A DNA stretch of 64,000 nucleotides, from contig NZ_JALJXJ010000015.1 in assembly GCF_024170005.1 (NCBI RefSeq), positions 124,001-188,000 on the forward strand, in the 5' to 3' direction. This stretch comes from Azospirillum lipoferum (lineage in GTDB: Bacteria > Pseudomonadota > Alphaproteobacteria > Azospirillales > Azospirillaceae). Below the pieces are notes generated by a model. That model made no database searches, had not been told where the DNA came from, and worked only from the letters and a program-made list of their open reading frames with translations. Each line of letters begins with the position of its first letter. Positions within the stretch are counted from its first letter, which is position 1. Made by a program: the position numbers and the translations under genes. Positions 51,769-60,697 of the stretch are shown one piece after another.

Positions 51769-52377
51769 ATGACGGTTCATGATCCGGAAAGCGGTGCGGA
51801 CGGCCTGCGCGCCGACGTCTACCGGCTGCTGGCCCTGACGCTGGCCGCCCCGCCCGGCGCCGACCTGCTGGCGCTGCTGGGCAAGCTGACCGGCGATGCG
51901 ACGCCGATCGGCCGGGCCTTCGACGATCTGGCCGCCCGTGCCCTCGCCATCGAACCCGACAAAGCCGAGCGTGAGTTCAACGCGCTGTTCATCGGCGTCG
52001 TACAGGGCGAACTGGTCCCGTACGCCTCCTATTACCGCACCGGCTTCCTGACCGACCGGCCGCTGTCGGCCCTGCGCGCCGACCTCCAGGCTTTGGGGCT
52101 GGAGCGCGCGCCCGACGTGTCGGAACCGGAGGACCACATCGCAGCATTGTGCGACGTGATGGCCGTGCTGATCCGCGAGGGCGCCGACCCGGCGGTGCAG
52201 CGCCACATGCTGGACAGCCACCTGACACCCTGGGCCGGGCGCTTCTTCCAGGATCTGGAAGAGGCGGAGGCGGCCGGCCTCTACCGCCCGATCGGCACCA
52301 TCGGTCGCCTGTTCCTGGAGATCGAGCAGGAGGCCCTGAACAGACAGATCGATCAGTTGGAGGGAGCCGACGCATGA
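51769..52377 (+). CDS. TorD/DmsD-type chaperone for formate dehydrogenase
   Basis: A 202-residue all-helical protein of the TorD family, which binds the Tat signal of molybdoenzymes until cofactor is inserted. Typical motifs: YRLLALTLAAPP, FNALFIGVVQGELVPYASYY and EPEDHIAALCDVM. ATG 51769 is preferred, four bases after GGGAG; GTG 51766 is possible. Stop overlaps the next gene. Its client is presumably the catalytic subunit at 52603. Confidence 0.88.
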   Translation: MTVHDPESGADGLRADVYRLLALTLAAPPGADLLALLGKLTGDATPIGRAFDDLAARALAIEPDKAEREFNALFIGVVQGELVPYASYYRTGFLTDRPLSALRADLQALGLERAPDVSEPEDHIAALCDVMAVLIREGADPAVQRHMLDSHLTPWAGRFFQDLEEAEAAGLYRPIGTIGRLFLEIEQEALNRQIDQLEGADA

Positions 52378-52583
52378 AGACGCCGCCAGAACCCCCGCGC
52401 AATCCGCTGCAACGTCGCGACATTCTGAAGACGCTGGGCCTCGGTGCGGCGGGTGCCGCCGCTGCCACGATACTGCCGGCGGGGGACGAGGCGCAGGCGA
52501 TGGAATCGCCGCAGGAGCAGGTGAAGGCCCGCTACCGCGAAACCGAACACGTCAAGCGCTTCTACGCGCTGAACCGCCTGTAG
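52374..52583 (+). CDS. Small Tat-signal protein of formate dehydrogenase operon
   Basis: A 69-residue protein with a twin-arginine signal (RRDILKTLGLGAAGAAAA) and a mature part of about 30 residues ending YRETEHVKRFYALNRL. Small proteins of this kind (FdhX-like) lie between the chaperone and catalytic genes in many proteobacterial fdh operons. Function is unproven; a structural or maturation role is suggested. ATG overlaps the chaperone stop. Confidence 0.88.
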   Translation: MKTPPEPPRNPLQRRDILKTLGLGAAGAAAATILPAGDEAQAMESPQEQVKARYRETEHVKRFYALNRL

Positions 52584-52602
52584 GGCGATCCGGAGAATGT
52601 CC

Positions 52603-55509
52603 ATGCTGGTCAAACGCAGCTCGGCGAAAGCGGCAGGCGCAAAGCGGTCTGGTCTGATCGCGGCCCTGGCCGACAGTCTGGAGTCAGGAGTCAGCCGCCG
52701 CGGCTTCCTGCGCCGCTCCGGCCTTGCCGCGGGCGGCATCGCCGCCGTCGGCGCGCTGCCGGGCGCGATGATCCGCAAGGCGGAGGCCGGCCCCATCCTG
52801 CCGAACGTCGAGGTGGTGACGCGCAAGAACGTCTGCACCCACTGCTCGGTCGGCTGCACGGTGATCGCGGAGGTGCAGAACGGCGTCTGGGTCGGGCAGG
52901 AGCCGGGCTGGGAAAGCCCGATCAACCAGGGTACCCACTGCGCCAAGGGCGCCTCGGTGCGCGAACTGACCAAGGGCACCCGGCGCGTCAAATACCCGCT
53001 CAAGCTGGTCGATGGCGTCTGGCAGCGCATCGGCTGGGACCAGGCCATTGAGGAGATCGGCAACCAGCTGATGGACATCCGCAAGGCGTCCGGGCCGGAC
53101 GCGGTGTTCTGGCTCGGCTCGGCCAAGTTCTCCAACGAGGGCGCCTATCTCTACCGCAAGCTGGCGGCCTTCTGGGGGACCAACAACGTCGACCATCAGG
53201 CGCGCATCTGCCACTCCACCACGGTCGCCGGCGTGGCGAACACGTGGGGCTACGGCGCCATGACCAACAGCTATAACGACATCCAGAATTCCAAGGCGCT
53301 GGTGATCGTCGGCGGCAACCCGGCCGAGGCGCACCCGGTGTCGATGCAGCACATGCTGCGCGGCAAGGAGCACAACCGCGCCCCCTTCATCGTCATCGAC
53401 CCGCGCTTCACCCGCACCGCCGCCCATGCCACGGAGTATGTCCGCATCCGTCCCGGCACCGATATCCCGGTCGCCTGGGGGCTGCTGTGGCACATCTTCG
53501 AGAATGGCTGGGAGGACAAGGAGTATATCCGCCAGCGCGTCTACGGCATGGACGAGATCCGCGCCGAAGTGAAGAAGTGGACGCCCGAAGAGGTTGAGCG
53601 GGTGACTGGCGCCCCCGGATCGCAGCTTCGCCGCGTGGCGGAGGCGCTGGCGAAGAACAAGCCCAGCACGGTGATCTGGTGCATGGGCGTCACCCAGCAC
53701 ACGGTCGGCACCGCCAACGTCCGCGCCCTGTCGATCCTTCAGCTGGCTCTGGGCAACATCGGCGTGGCCGGCGGCGGCGCCAACATCTACCGCGGCCACT
53801 GCAACGTGCAGGGCGCCACCGATTTCGGCCTCGACGTCAGCACGCTGCCCGCCTATTACGGGCTGGCGGAAGGGGCGTGGAAGCATTTCGCCCGCGCCTG
53901 GGACGTCGACTACGACTATCTGAAGGGCCGCTTCGCCACCAAGGATCTGATGGAGGCCAAGGGCATCCCGACCACCCGCTGGTTCGATGCCGTGCTGGCC
54001 AAGCCGGGCGAGATCGACCAGCCCAGCCCCTTGCGCGCCATGATGTGCTTCGGCCATGGCGGCAACACCGTCACCCGCATGCCGGAGATGGTGAAGGGGC
54101 TGGAGAAACTCAGCCTTCTGGTCATCGCCGACCCGCACCCGACCACCTTCGCCGCGATCAAGGAGCGGCGCAACGGCACCTACATCCTGCCGGCCTGCAC
54201 CCAGTTCGAGACCGATGGGTCGCGCACCTGCTCCAACCGCTCGATGCAGTGGGGGGAGAAGGTGGTGGAGCCGATCTTCGAATCGAAGGACGACTACGCC
54301 ATCATCTATCTGCTGGCGCGCAAGCTGGGCTTCGCCGACGAGATGTTCAAGCACATCACGGTGGAGAAGGACCGGCCGGTGCCGGAGGACATCCTGCGCG
54401 AGATGAACCGCAGCTGCCTGTCCATCGGCGCCACCGGTCAGTCGCCGGAACGGCTGAAGATGCACATGAAGCATCAGGCCGATTTCGACAAGATCACCAT
54501 GCGGGCATCCTCCGGCCCCTGTGCCGGCGACTATTACGGCCTGCCCTGGCCGAGCTGGGGCCATCCGGAGATCCGGCATCCGGGATCGGCGGTGCTTTAC
54601 GACACCTCTAAGCATGTGATGGACGGCGGCGGGGTCTTCCGCGCCCGCTTCGGGGTGGAGCGCAACGGCGTCTCGCTGCTGGCCGACGGTTCCTATTCGA
54701 AGGGGTCGGAGATTGAGGACGGCTACCCCGAATTTACCATGGCCGTGCTGAAGAAGCTGGGCTGGGACAAGGACCTGACGCCGGACGAGATGCGCGTCAT
54801 CCAGGCGATTGGCGGGACCGACGTGGACAATGTCAGCTGGCAGACCGACCTGTCGATGGGCATCATCCGCGTCGCGCTGAAGCATGGTTGCGTGCCGCAC
54901 GGCAACGCCAAAGCGCGTGCCGTCGCCTGGAACCTGCCGGATCCGGTGCCGGTCCACCGCGAGCCGATCTATTCGCCGCGCCCCGAACTGGTGAAAGCCT
55001 ATCCGGCCATCGAGGACCGGCGCGACTTTCGTCTGGTCCAGCTTGCCCGCTCGCTCCAGTTCAAGGTGGCGGACAGCGACCTGCGCCAGCGCTTCCCCAT
55101 GGTTCTGACCTCCGGCCGGCTGGTCGAGTATGAGGGCGGCGGCGAGGAAACCCGGTCCAACCCGTGGCTGGCCGAATTGCAGCAGTCGATGTTCGCGGAG
55201 ATCAACACCAAGGACGCCGAACGGCTGGGCATCAGGGACGGCGCCTGGGTCTGGGTCTATGGGCCGGAGGACGGCGGCAAGGCCAAGGTCAAGGCGCTGG
55301 TCACCGACCGCGTCGGCGGCGGCACGGTGTTCATGCCCTTCCACTTCTCCGGCTTCTGGCAGGGCGACAGCTTGCGCGGCAACTACCCGCCCGACACCGA
55401 CCCCATCGTGCTGGGCGAGCCGGTGAACGGGGTGACGACCTACGGCTACGACCCCGTCACCTTCATGCAGGAAACCAAGGTCACCCTCTGCCGGGTCGAA
55501 CCGGCATGA
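52603..55509 (+). CDS. fdhA: Formate dehydrogenase catalytic subunit (Cys form)
   Basis: A 968-residue molybdenum or tungsten bis-MGD enzyme oxidising formate to CO2. The Tat signal with SRRGFLRRSG near residue 31 indicates periplasmic location. The [4Fe-4S] cluster is bound by CTHCSVGC (Cys78, 81, 85) and Cys113 in GTHCAKG. The active-site metal ligand is Cys203 in RICHS, where Sec occurs in the E. coli enzymes; His204 follows. ATG 52603 is chosen because GGAG lies seven bases before it; ATG 52597 is too close. Electrons pass to the FdhB Fe-S subunit and the cytochrome b encoded next. Confidence 0.95.
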   Translation: MLVKRSSAKAAGAKRSGLIAALADSLESGVSRRGFLRRSGLAAGGIAAVGALPGAMIRKAEAGPILPNVEVVTRKNVCTHCSVGCTVIAEVQNGVWVGQEPGWESPINQGTHCAKGASVRELTKGTRRVKYPLKLVDGVWQRIGWDQAIEEIGNQLMDIRKASGPDAVFWLGSAKFSNEGAYLYRKLAAFWGTNNVDHQARICHSTTVAGVANTWGYGAMTNSYNDIQNSKALVIVGGNPAEAHPVSMQHMLRGKEHNRAPFIVIDPRFTRTAAHATEYVRIRPGTDIPVAWGLLWHIFENGWEDKEYIRQRVYGMDEIRAEVKKWTPEEVERVTGAPGSQLRRVAEALAKNKPSTVIWCMGVTQHTVGTANVRALSILQLALGNIGVAGGGANIYRGHCNVQGATDFGLDVSTLPAYYGLAEGAWKHFARAWDVDYDYLKGRFATKDLMEAKGIPTTRWFDAVLAKPGEIDQPSPLRAMMCFGHGGNTVTRMPEMVKGLEKLSLLVIADPHPTTFAAIKERRNGTYILPACTQFETDGSRTCSNRSMQWGEKVVEPIFESKDDYAIIYLLARKLGFADEMFKHITVEKDRPVPEDILREMNRSCLSIGATGQSPERLKMHMKHQADFDKITMRASSGPCAGDYYGLPWPSWGHPEIRHPGSAVLYDTSKHVMDGGGVFRARFGVERNGVSLLADGSYSKGSEIEDGYPEFTMAVLKKLGWDKDLTPDEMRVIQAIGGTDVDNVSWQTDLSMGIIRVALKHGCVPHGNAKARAVAWNLPDPVPVHREPIYSPRPELVKAYPAIEDRRDFRLVQLARSLQFKVADSDLRQRFPMVLTSGRLVEYEGGGEETRSNPWLAELQQSMFAEINTKDAERLGIRDGAWVWVYGPEDGGKAKVKALVTDRVGGGTVFMPFHFSGFWQGDSLRGNYPPDTDPIVLGEPVNGVTTYGYDPVTFMQETKVTLCRVEPA

Positions 55510-55531
55510 CGTGCAGGAGCTGAGTGGAACA

Positions 55532-56167
55532 ATGGCCCGGATGAAGTTCCTGTGCGACGCCGAACGCTGCATCGAATGCAATGCCTGCGTCACCGCCTGC
55601 AAGAACGAGCATGAGGTGCCGTGGGGCATCAACCGCCGCCGGCTGGTCACGCTGAACGACGGCAAGCCGGGCGAGCGGTCGATCTCGATGGCCTGCATGC
55701 ACTGCAACGACCCGCCCTGCGCCGCGGTCTGCCCGGTCGACTGCTTCCTGCAAACGGCGGACGGGGTGGTGCTGCACAGCAAGGACCTGTGCATCGGCTG
55801 CGGCTACTGCTTCTACGCCTGCCCGTTCGGCGCGCCGCAATACCCGCGCACCACCGATTTCGGCAGCCGCGGCAAGATGGACAAATGCACCTTTTGCGCC
55901 GGCGGCCCCGAACCGGACGGCAGCGTCGAGGAGTACCAGAAATACGGCGCCAACCGGCTGGCCGAGGGCAAGCTGCCGCTGTGTGCCGAGATGTGCTCGA
56001 CCCGCGCGCTGATGGCCGGCGACGGGGCGGTGCTGGCCGACATCTATCAGGAACGGTCGCTGCGCCGCGGCTACGGTTCCGGTGCGCCGGGCTGGTCCAC
56101 TGCCTACGGCCGCAACGACCGCGGCTCCCCCTTCGGTCCGGGCGGGCCGGGCACGGGAGGGGCGTGA
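55532..56167 (+). CDS. fdhB: Formate dehydrogenase iron-sulfur subunit
   Basis: A 211-residue ferredoxin-type electron transfer subunit. Cys groups for four [4Fe-4S] clusters: CIECNACVTAC, CMHCNDPPCAAVCP, CIGCGYCFYACP and CTFC...CAEMC. It has no Tat signal and is probably carried across with FdhA. ATG 55532 is chosen over GTG 55511, which would add seven residues. It links FdhA and the cytochrome b. Confidence 0.94.
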   Translation: MARMKFLCDAERCIECNACVTACKNEHEVPWGINRRRLVTLNDGKPGERSISMACMHCNDPPCAAVCPVDCFLQTADGVVLHSKDLCIGCGYCFYACPFGAPQYPRTTDFGSRGKMDKCTFCAGGPEPDGSVEEYQKYGANRLAEGKLPLCAEMCSTRALMAGDGAVLADIYQERSLRRGYGSGAPGWSTAYGRNDRGSPFGPGGPGTGGA

Positions 56168-56201
56168 GCGCCTCCACAAGAATGACCTTCGGGAGACCAC
56201 C

Positions 56202-57191
56202 ATGCGCCCCCTGCACGCCCTGCTGTTGCTGATCGTCCTGCTGGCCGCTCCGACTTTCGCACAAGCGCAGCTCTATCAGGTGCCCGGCCAGAACTCGCCG
56301 ACCACCAAGGAGCAGGTGCCCCTCTACGTTCCGCAGGACGACAAGGTGATCGGCCGTGTCAGCATCCCGGACGAGAAGCTGGCGGTTCTGGTCCAGCCGG
56401 AAGGGCGGGAGTGGCGGGAGTGGCGCAGTCACACATTGCGGCTGGCGATCGGCGGTCTCGCCATCGGCATGACGGCGGTGCTGGCAATCTTCTTCCTCTA
56501 TCGCGGCACCATCCGCATCCATGGTGGCCGGTCGAGGCGGCTGGTGCTGCGCTTCAATTGGGCGGACCGCTTCGCCCATTGGACCACGGCGGTCAGCTTC
56601 CTGATCATGGCGCTGACCGGTGTGATTCTGACCTTCGGCCGGCCGCTGCTGATCCCGCTGATCGGCCATCAGGCATTCACGCCGCTGGCGGAATATGCCA
56701 AGTCGCTCCACAACTTCGTCAGCGTGCCCTTCGTCGTCGGCTTGCTGATGATCCTGGCCCTGTGGCTGCGCGACAATGTGCCGGAGAAGGCCGACTGGAT
56801 TTGGATCAGGACGGCGGGCGGGCTCTTCTCCAAGGCCGGCGGCCACCATCCGGAGGCAGGGCGCTTCAACGCCGGTCAGAAGATGGTGTTCTGGAGCATC
56901 GTCCTCGGCGGCATCGGCATGGCGGCGACCGGCTATCTGATGATGGTGCCCTTCGCCTTCACCGGGATCGGCGGCATGCAGATCATGCACGTCATCCACG
57001 GCCTGCTGGCGGCCGGGCTGATCGCTGCGGTGATCGGCCACATCTACATCGGCACCATCGGCATGGAGGGCGCCTTCGACGCCATGGGCTGCGGCGTGGT
57101 GGACGAGAACTGGGCGATGGAGCACCACCGCCGCTGGTACGAGGAACAGCTGCGCAAGGGCTATGTCGAGGGGCGCCAGCCGGCGGAATGA
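56202..57191 (+). CDS. Formate dehydrogenase cytochrome b subunit
   Basis: A 329-residue membrane subunit of the FdnI/FdoI type carrying b haems and passing electrons to quinone. Residues 1-23 form a signal peptide ending AQA. A periplasmic region of about 60 residues follows, then membrane segments near 90-107, 128-150, 180-195, 230-252 and 265-285. Candidate haem His are in RFAHW, SLHNF, MHVIHG and GHIYIG. GGGAG precedes the ATG. Last gene of the fdh operon. Confidence 0.92.
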   Translation: MRPLHALLLLIVLLAAPTFAQAQLYQVPGQNSPTTKEQVPLYVPQDDKVIGRVSIPDEKLAVLVQPEGREWREWRSHTLRLAIGGLAIGMTAVLAIFFLYRGTIRIHGGRSRRLVLRFNWADRFAHWTTAVSFLIMALTGVILTFGRPLLIPLIGHQAFTPLAEYAKSLHNFVSVPFVVGLLMILALWLRDNVPEKADWIWIRTAGGLFSKAGGHHPEAGRFNAGQKMVFWSIVLGGIGMAATGYLMMVPFAFTGIGGMQIMHVIHGLLAAGLIAAVIGHIYIGTIGMEGAFDAMGCGVVDENWAMEHHRRWYEEQLRKGYVEGRQPAE

Positions 57192-57358
57192 GGCGCCCAA
57201 AGGCTCCGGCATTGGGTGGGACACGAACAATCCCGCCGGCCGACCGTCTCCTTCCATAGTACAATTTACCCTCTCCCTCCCAGAGTGGCTGAATGGCCCC
57301 GACAAACGCGCTGGACCGGGGACCTGACCGGTTCACCACACTGAGAGGAACGGCCCAA

Positions 57359-58879
57359 ATGCTCCACCAGGCTCTCGAAACGCTCCAGAAGCAGATCGCG
57401 CTCCGCCCCCGCTACGACAACTATATCGGCGGCCAGTGGGTTGCGCCGGTGGATGGCCAATACTTCACCAATCTGACGCCGATTACCGGCAAGCCGCTGT
57501 GCGAGGTCGCCCGTTCCCAGGCCGCCGACATCGAGCTGGCGCTCGACGCCGCCCACGCCGCCAGGACCGCCTGGGGCCGTACCTCGCCGACCGAGCGCTC
57601 GAACATCCTGCTGAAGATCGCCGACCGCATGGAAGAGCGGCTGGAGGTCATCGCGCTGGCCGAGACGCTGGACAACGGCAAGCCGATCCGCGAGACCCGC
57701 GCCGCCGACGTGCCGCTCGCCATCGACCATTTCCGCTACTACGCCGGCTGCATCCGCGCCCAGGAAGGCTCGATCGCCGAGATCGACCACCACACCTACG
57801 CCTACCACTTCCATGAACCGCTGGGCGTCGTCGGCCAGATCATTCCCTGGAACTTCCCGCTGCTGATGGCGGCCTGGAAGCTGGCTCCGGCGCTGGCCGC
57901 CGGCAATTGCATCGTGCTGAAGCCGGCCGAGCAGACCCCGATGGCGATCCTGGTCCTGATGGAGATGATCGGCGATCTGCTGCCGCCGGGCGTCGTGAAC
58001 GTCGTCAACGGCTTCGGCCTGGAGGCCGGCAAGCCGCTTGCCACCAACAAGCGCATCGCCAAGATCGCCTTCACCGGCGAGACCTCGACCGGCCGCCTGA
58101 TCCTGCAATACGCCGCGGAAAACATCATCCCGTCGACCGTCGAGCTGGGCGGCAAGTCGCCGAACATCTTCTTCGAAGACGTGATGGCCGAAGACGACGA
58201 GTTCCTGGACAAGGCGCTGGAAGGCTTCGCGATGTTCGCGCTGAACCAGGGCGAGGTCTGCACCTGCCCGAGCCGCGTCCTCATCCAGAAGTCGATCTAC
58301 GACCGCTTCATCAAGCTGGCGGTCGAGCGCGTCAAGAAGATCGTCCAGGGCCATCCGCTGGATGGCGGCACGATGATCGGTGCCCAGGCTTCGCAGGAGC
58401 AGCTGGAGAAGATCCTCTCCTACATCGAGATCGGCAAGGCCGAGGGCGCCAAGGTGCTGCTGGGCGGCGAGCGTGCCCATCTGGGTGGCGAGCTGGAGGG
58501 CGGCTACTACGTCCAGCCGACCATCCTGGAAGGCCACAACAAGATGCGCATCTTCCAGGAGGAGATCTTCGGTCCGGTCGTCGCCGTGACCACCTTCGAG
58601 ACCGAGGAAGAGGCGCTGGCCATCGCCAACGACAGCGAGTTCGGCCTGGGCGCCGGCGTGTGGAGCCGTGACGGCAGCCGCTACTTCCGCATGGGTCGCG
58701 CCATCCAGGCCGGCCGCGTCTGGACCAACTGCTACCACCTGTACCCGGCGCATGCCGCCTTCGGTGGGTACAAGAAGTCCGGCATCGGCCGCGAGACGCA
58801 CAAGATGATGCTCGACCATTACCAGCAGACCAAGTGCCTGCTGGTCAGCTACAGCCCGAAAGCGCTCGGCTTCTTCTGA
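57359..58879 (+). CDS. NAD-dependent aldehyde dehydrogenase
   Basis: A 506-residue aldehyde dehydrogenase of the AldB/ExaC acetaldehyde type. NAD-binding and catalytic signatures: IIPWNFPLLMAAWKLAPALAA, FTGETSTGR, the Glu of VELGGKSPN and the catalytic Cys in QGEVCTCPSR. It oxidises acetaldehyde or similar aldehydes to acids, probably downstream of alcohol use. AGAGGAA precedes ATG 57359 by about nine bases; the frame is open to 57293. Paired with a DUF779 gene, the usual neighbour of this family. Confidence 0.94.
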   Translation: MLHQALETLQKQIALRPRYDNYIGGQWVAPVDGQYFTNLTPITGKPLCEVARSQAADIELALDAAHAARTAWGRTSPTERSNILLKIADRMEERLEVIALAETLDNGKPIRETRAADVPLAIDHFRYYAGCIRAQEGSIAEIDHHTYAYHFHEPLGVVGQIIPWNFPLLMAAWKLAPALAAGNCIVLKPAEQTPMAILVLMEMIGDLLPPGVVNVVNGFGLEAGKPLATNKRIAKIAFTGETSTGRLILQYAAENIIPSTVELGGKSPNIFFEDVMAEDDEFLDKALEGFAMFALNQGEVCTCPSRVLIQKSIYDRFIKLAVERVKKIVQGHPLDGGTMIGAQASQEQLEKILSYIEIGKAEGAKVLLGGERAHLGGELEGGYYVQPTILEGHNKMRIFQEEIFGPVVAVTTFETEEEALAIANDSEFGLGAGVWSRDGSRYFRMGRAIQAGRVWTNCYHLYPAHAAFGGYKKSGIGRETHKMMLDHYQQTKCLLVSYSPKALGFF

Positions 58880-58908
58880 GCCCTGCTCCTCCCTATCGGG
58901 CAAACCTG

Positions 58909-58941
58909 GGCCGGGGGCATGTCCCCCGGCCGTTTTTCTTT
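58909..58941 (+). terminator. Rho-independent terminator after aldehyde dehydrogenase
   Basis: GGCCGGGGGC / GTCCCCCGGCC-type stem (58909-58931, small loop CAT) followed by GTTTTTCTTT. It lies 30 bases after the stop and before the DUF779 gene, so most transcripts should end here, leaving DUF779 to read-through or its own promoter. Confidence 0.9.
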
Positions 58942-58972
58942 CTCCCGTGTGGTTTCGTGATAAAGGACCACC

Positions 58973-59365
58973 ATGACTGACCCCATGCCGACAGATCGCG
59001 TCACCGCCACCCCCGAAGCCGTCGCCCTGCTGGACCGCCTGTCGGCCAAGCATGGGCCGCTGCTGCTGCATCTGTCGGGCGGCTGCTGCGACGGGTCGGC
59101 GCCGCTCTGCCTGCCGCTGGGGGAGTTCCGGCTTGGCGGGCGCGATCTTTGTCTCGGCACGGTCGCCGGTGCGCGGTTCTGCATGTCCGACGACACCTTT
59201 CAATGGTGGCGCAACACCCAGGTCATCCTGGACGTTATCCAGGCACGCGGCGGCGGCTTCTCGCTGGAGGTGCCGGACGGCGTCCGCTTCACCGTCAGGG
59301 CCCGCCTGTTCACCGACGAGGAACTGGCCGGGCTTGCCGATCCGCAACCGGTAGAGATTATCTAG
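58973..59365 (+). CDS. DUF779 domain protein
   Basis: A 130-residue protein with the DUF779 core: LLLHLSGGCCDGSAPLC (Cys pair near residue 37), LCLGTVAGARFCMS and TQVILDVIQARGGGFSLEVPDG. The family occurs next to acetaldehyde/aldehyde dehydrogenases and its role is unknown; the conserved Cys suggest metal or redox binding. AAAGGA precedes the ATG. A strong terminator separates it from its partner. Confidence 0.9.
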   Translation: MTDPMPTDRVTATPEAVALLDRLSAKHGPLLLHLSGGCCDGSAPLCLPLGEFRLGGRDLCLGTVAGARFCMSDDTFQWWRNTQVILDVIQARGGGFSLEVPDGVRFTVRARLFTDEELAGLADPQPVEII

Positions 59366-59500
59366 GCCGAGAACGTCTGGGAGCCGCCCCGCACCATGTC
59401 CACCTTCACCGGTCCGCGGATTGGTCTTGCCCGCCGCCATCCCTGGAGTACCCTTGCCGGATCGCATCCGCGGACGGAGAGGGACACGGGAGGGGCAGGG

Positions 59501-60694
59501 ATGTCCACACGGGAGACCTCCGCAGACGGTCCGGTAAGACCCGCGTCCGGCGACGGCATGCCGCGCGCCGTCACCCATGCCGAACGCCCGGGCGAGGCGG
59601 CGAGGGAGCTGCGCGCCGGGCTGGGCGAGGCGGCGCTGGAACTGGTGGTGGTCTTCTGCGCCCCCAGCTATGACCGGCAGGCGCTGGCCGATGCGCTGGC
59701 GGCTGAGTTCGGCATGGTGCCGGTGATCGGCTGCACCACGGCGGGCGAGATCGGTCCCGGCGGCTACACCACCAACGCCCTGGTGGCAGTGGGCTTCCCG
59801 ACCGAGGATTTCTGCATCGTCACCGCTCTGGTCGACCATGTCGACCGTTTCGAGATCGCCGACAGCACCGCCATCGCCCGGTCCCTGCTGTCGCGCCGCG
59901 ACCGGGCGATGGCGAGCCGGCCGGTCCCGCTGGGCGAGGAGGCCCGCAGCTTCGCCATGCTGCTGATCGACGGCCTGTCGATGAGCGAGGAGACGGTGGT
60001 CAGCGCGCTGCACAACGCGCTGATCGACATTCCGCTGTTCGGCGCCTCGGCCGGCGACGACCTGCATTTCGAACGCACTTTCGTCCTGCACGAGGGCGCC
60101 TTCCATCCCAATGCCGCGGTGGTGGCGCTGTTCACCACGACGCGGCCCTTCACCGTCTTCCGCACCCAGCATTTCGTCAGCTCCGACCGCAAGATGGTGG
60201 TCACCGGCGCCGATCCGCAGCACCGCATCGTCCATGAGATCAATGCCGAGCCGGCGGGCCGCGAGTACGCCCGGCTGGTCGGGCTGGAGGGGGAACCGCT
60301 GACCCCGATGATCTTCGCCGCCCATCCCGTCGTCGTGCGGGTCGGCGGCCAGTACCATGTCCGCTCGATCCAGAAGGTGAACGACGACGAGAGCCTGACC
60401 TTCTTCTGCGCCATCGACGAGGGCATCGTCCTGACGGTGGCGGAGGGGGTCGATCCGGTCTCCAACTTCGACGGGCTGATCGAGGGCATCGAGGCGGAGG
60501 TCGGCGCCCCCGACCTGATCCTCGGCTGCGATTGCATCCTGCGCCGGCTGGAGATGGAGCAGCGGCAGCTGAACGCCGTGATGTCCGACCGGCTGGCCCG
60601 CCACCGCGTCGTCGGATTCTGCGCCTATGGCGAGCAGGTCAACGGCATGCACGTCAACCAGACCTTCACGGGCGTCGCCATCGGAGGGCGCTAA
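59501..60694 (+). CDS. nosP: NosP-type FIST-domain nitric oxide sensor
   Basis: A 397-residue protein with FIST_N (about 20-220) and FIST_C (about 230-380) domains. NosP members bind haem and nitric oxide and control a partner kinase. Visible features: GCTTAGEIGPGGYTTNALV, GASAGDD and, near the end, FCAYGEQVNGMHVNQTF. A His haem ligand cannot be fixed by eye. GGGAGGGG lies right before ATG 59501. It is four bases upstream of a NahK-like kinase gene, the diagnostic context. Confidence 0.88.
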   Translation: MSTRETSADGPVRPASGDGMPRAVTHAERPGEAARELRAGLGEAALELVVVFCAPSYDRQALADALAAEFGMVPVIGCTTAGEIGPGGYTTNALVAVGFPTEDFCIVTALVDHVDRFEIADSTAIARSLLSRRDRAMASRPVPLGEEARSFAMLLIDGLSMSEETVVSALHNALIDIPLFGASAGDDLHFERTFVLHEGAFHPNAAVVALFTTTRPFTVFRTQHFVSSDRKMVVTGADPQHRIVHEINAEPAGREYARLVGLEGEPLTPMIFAAHPVVVRVGGQYHVRSIQKVNDDESLTFFCAIDEGIVLTVAEGVDPVSNFDGLIEGIEAEVGAPDLILGCDCILRRLEMEQRQLNAVMSDRLARHRVVGFCAYGEQVNGMHVNQTFTGVAIGGR

Positions 60695-60697
60695 TCC

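Noticed and set aside
52684..55794. Long minus-strand open frame of about 1036 codons
   Set aside because: Antisense to the formate dehydrogenase genes. No domain motif and the biased composition of a shadow frame.
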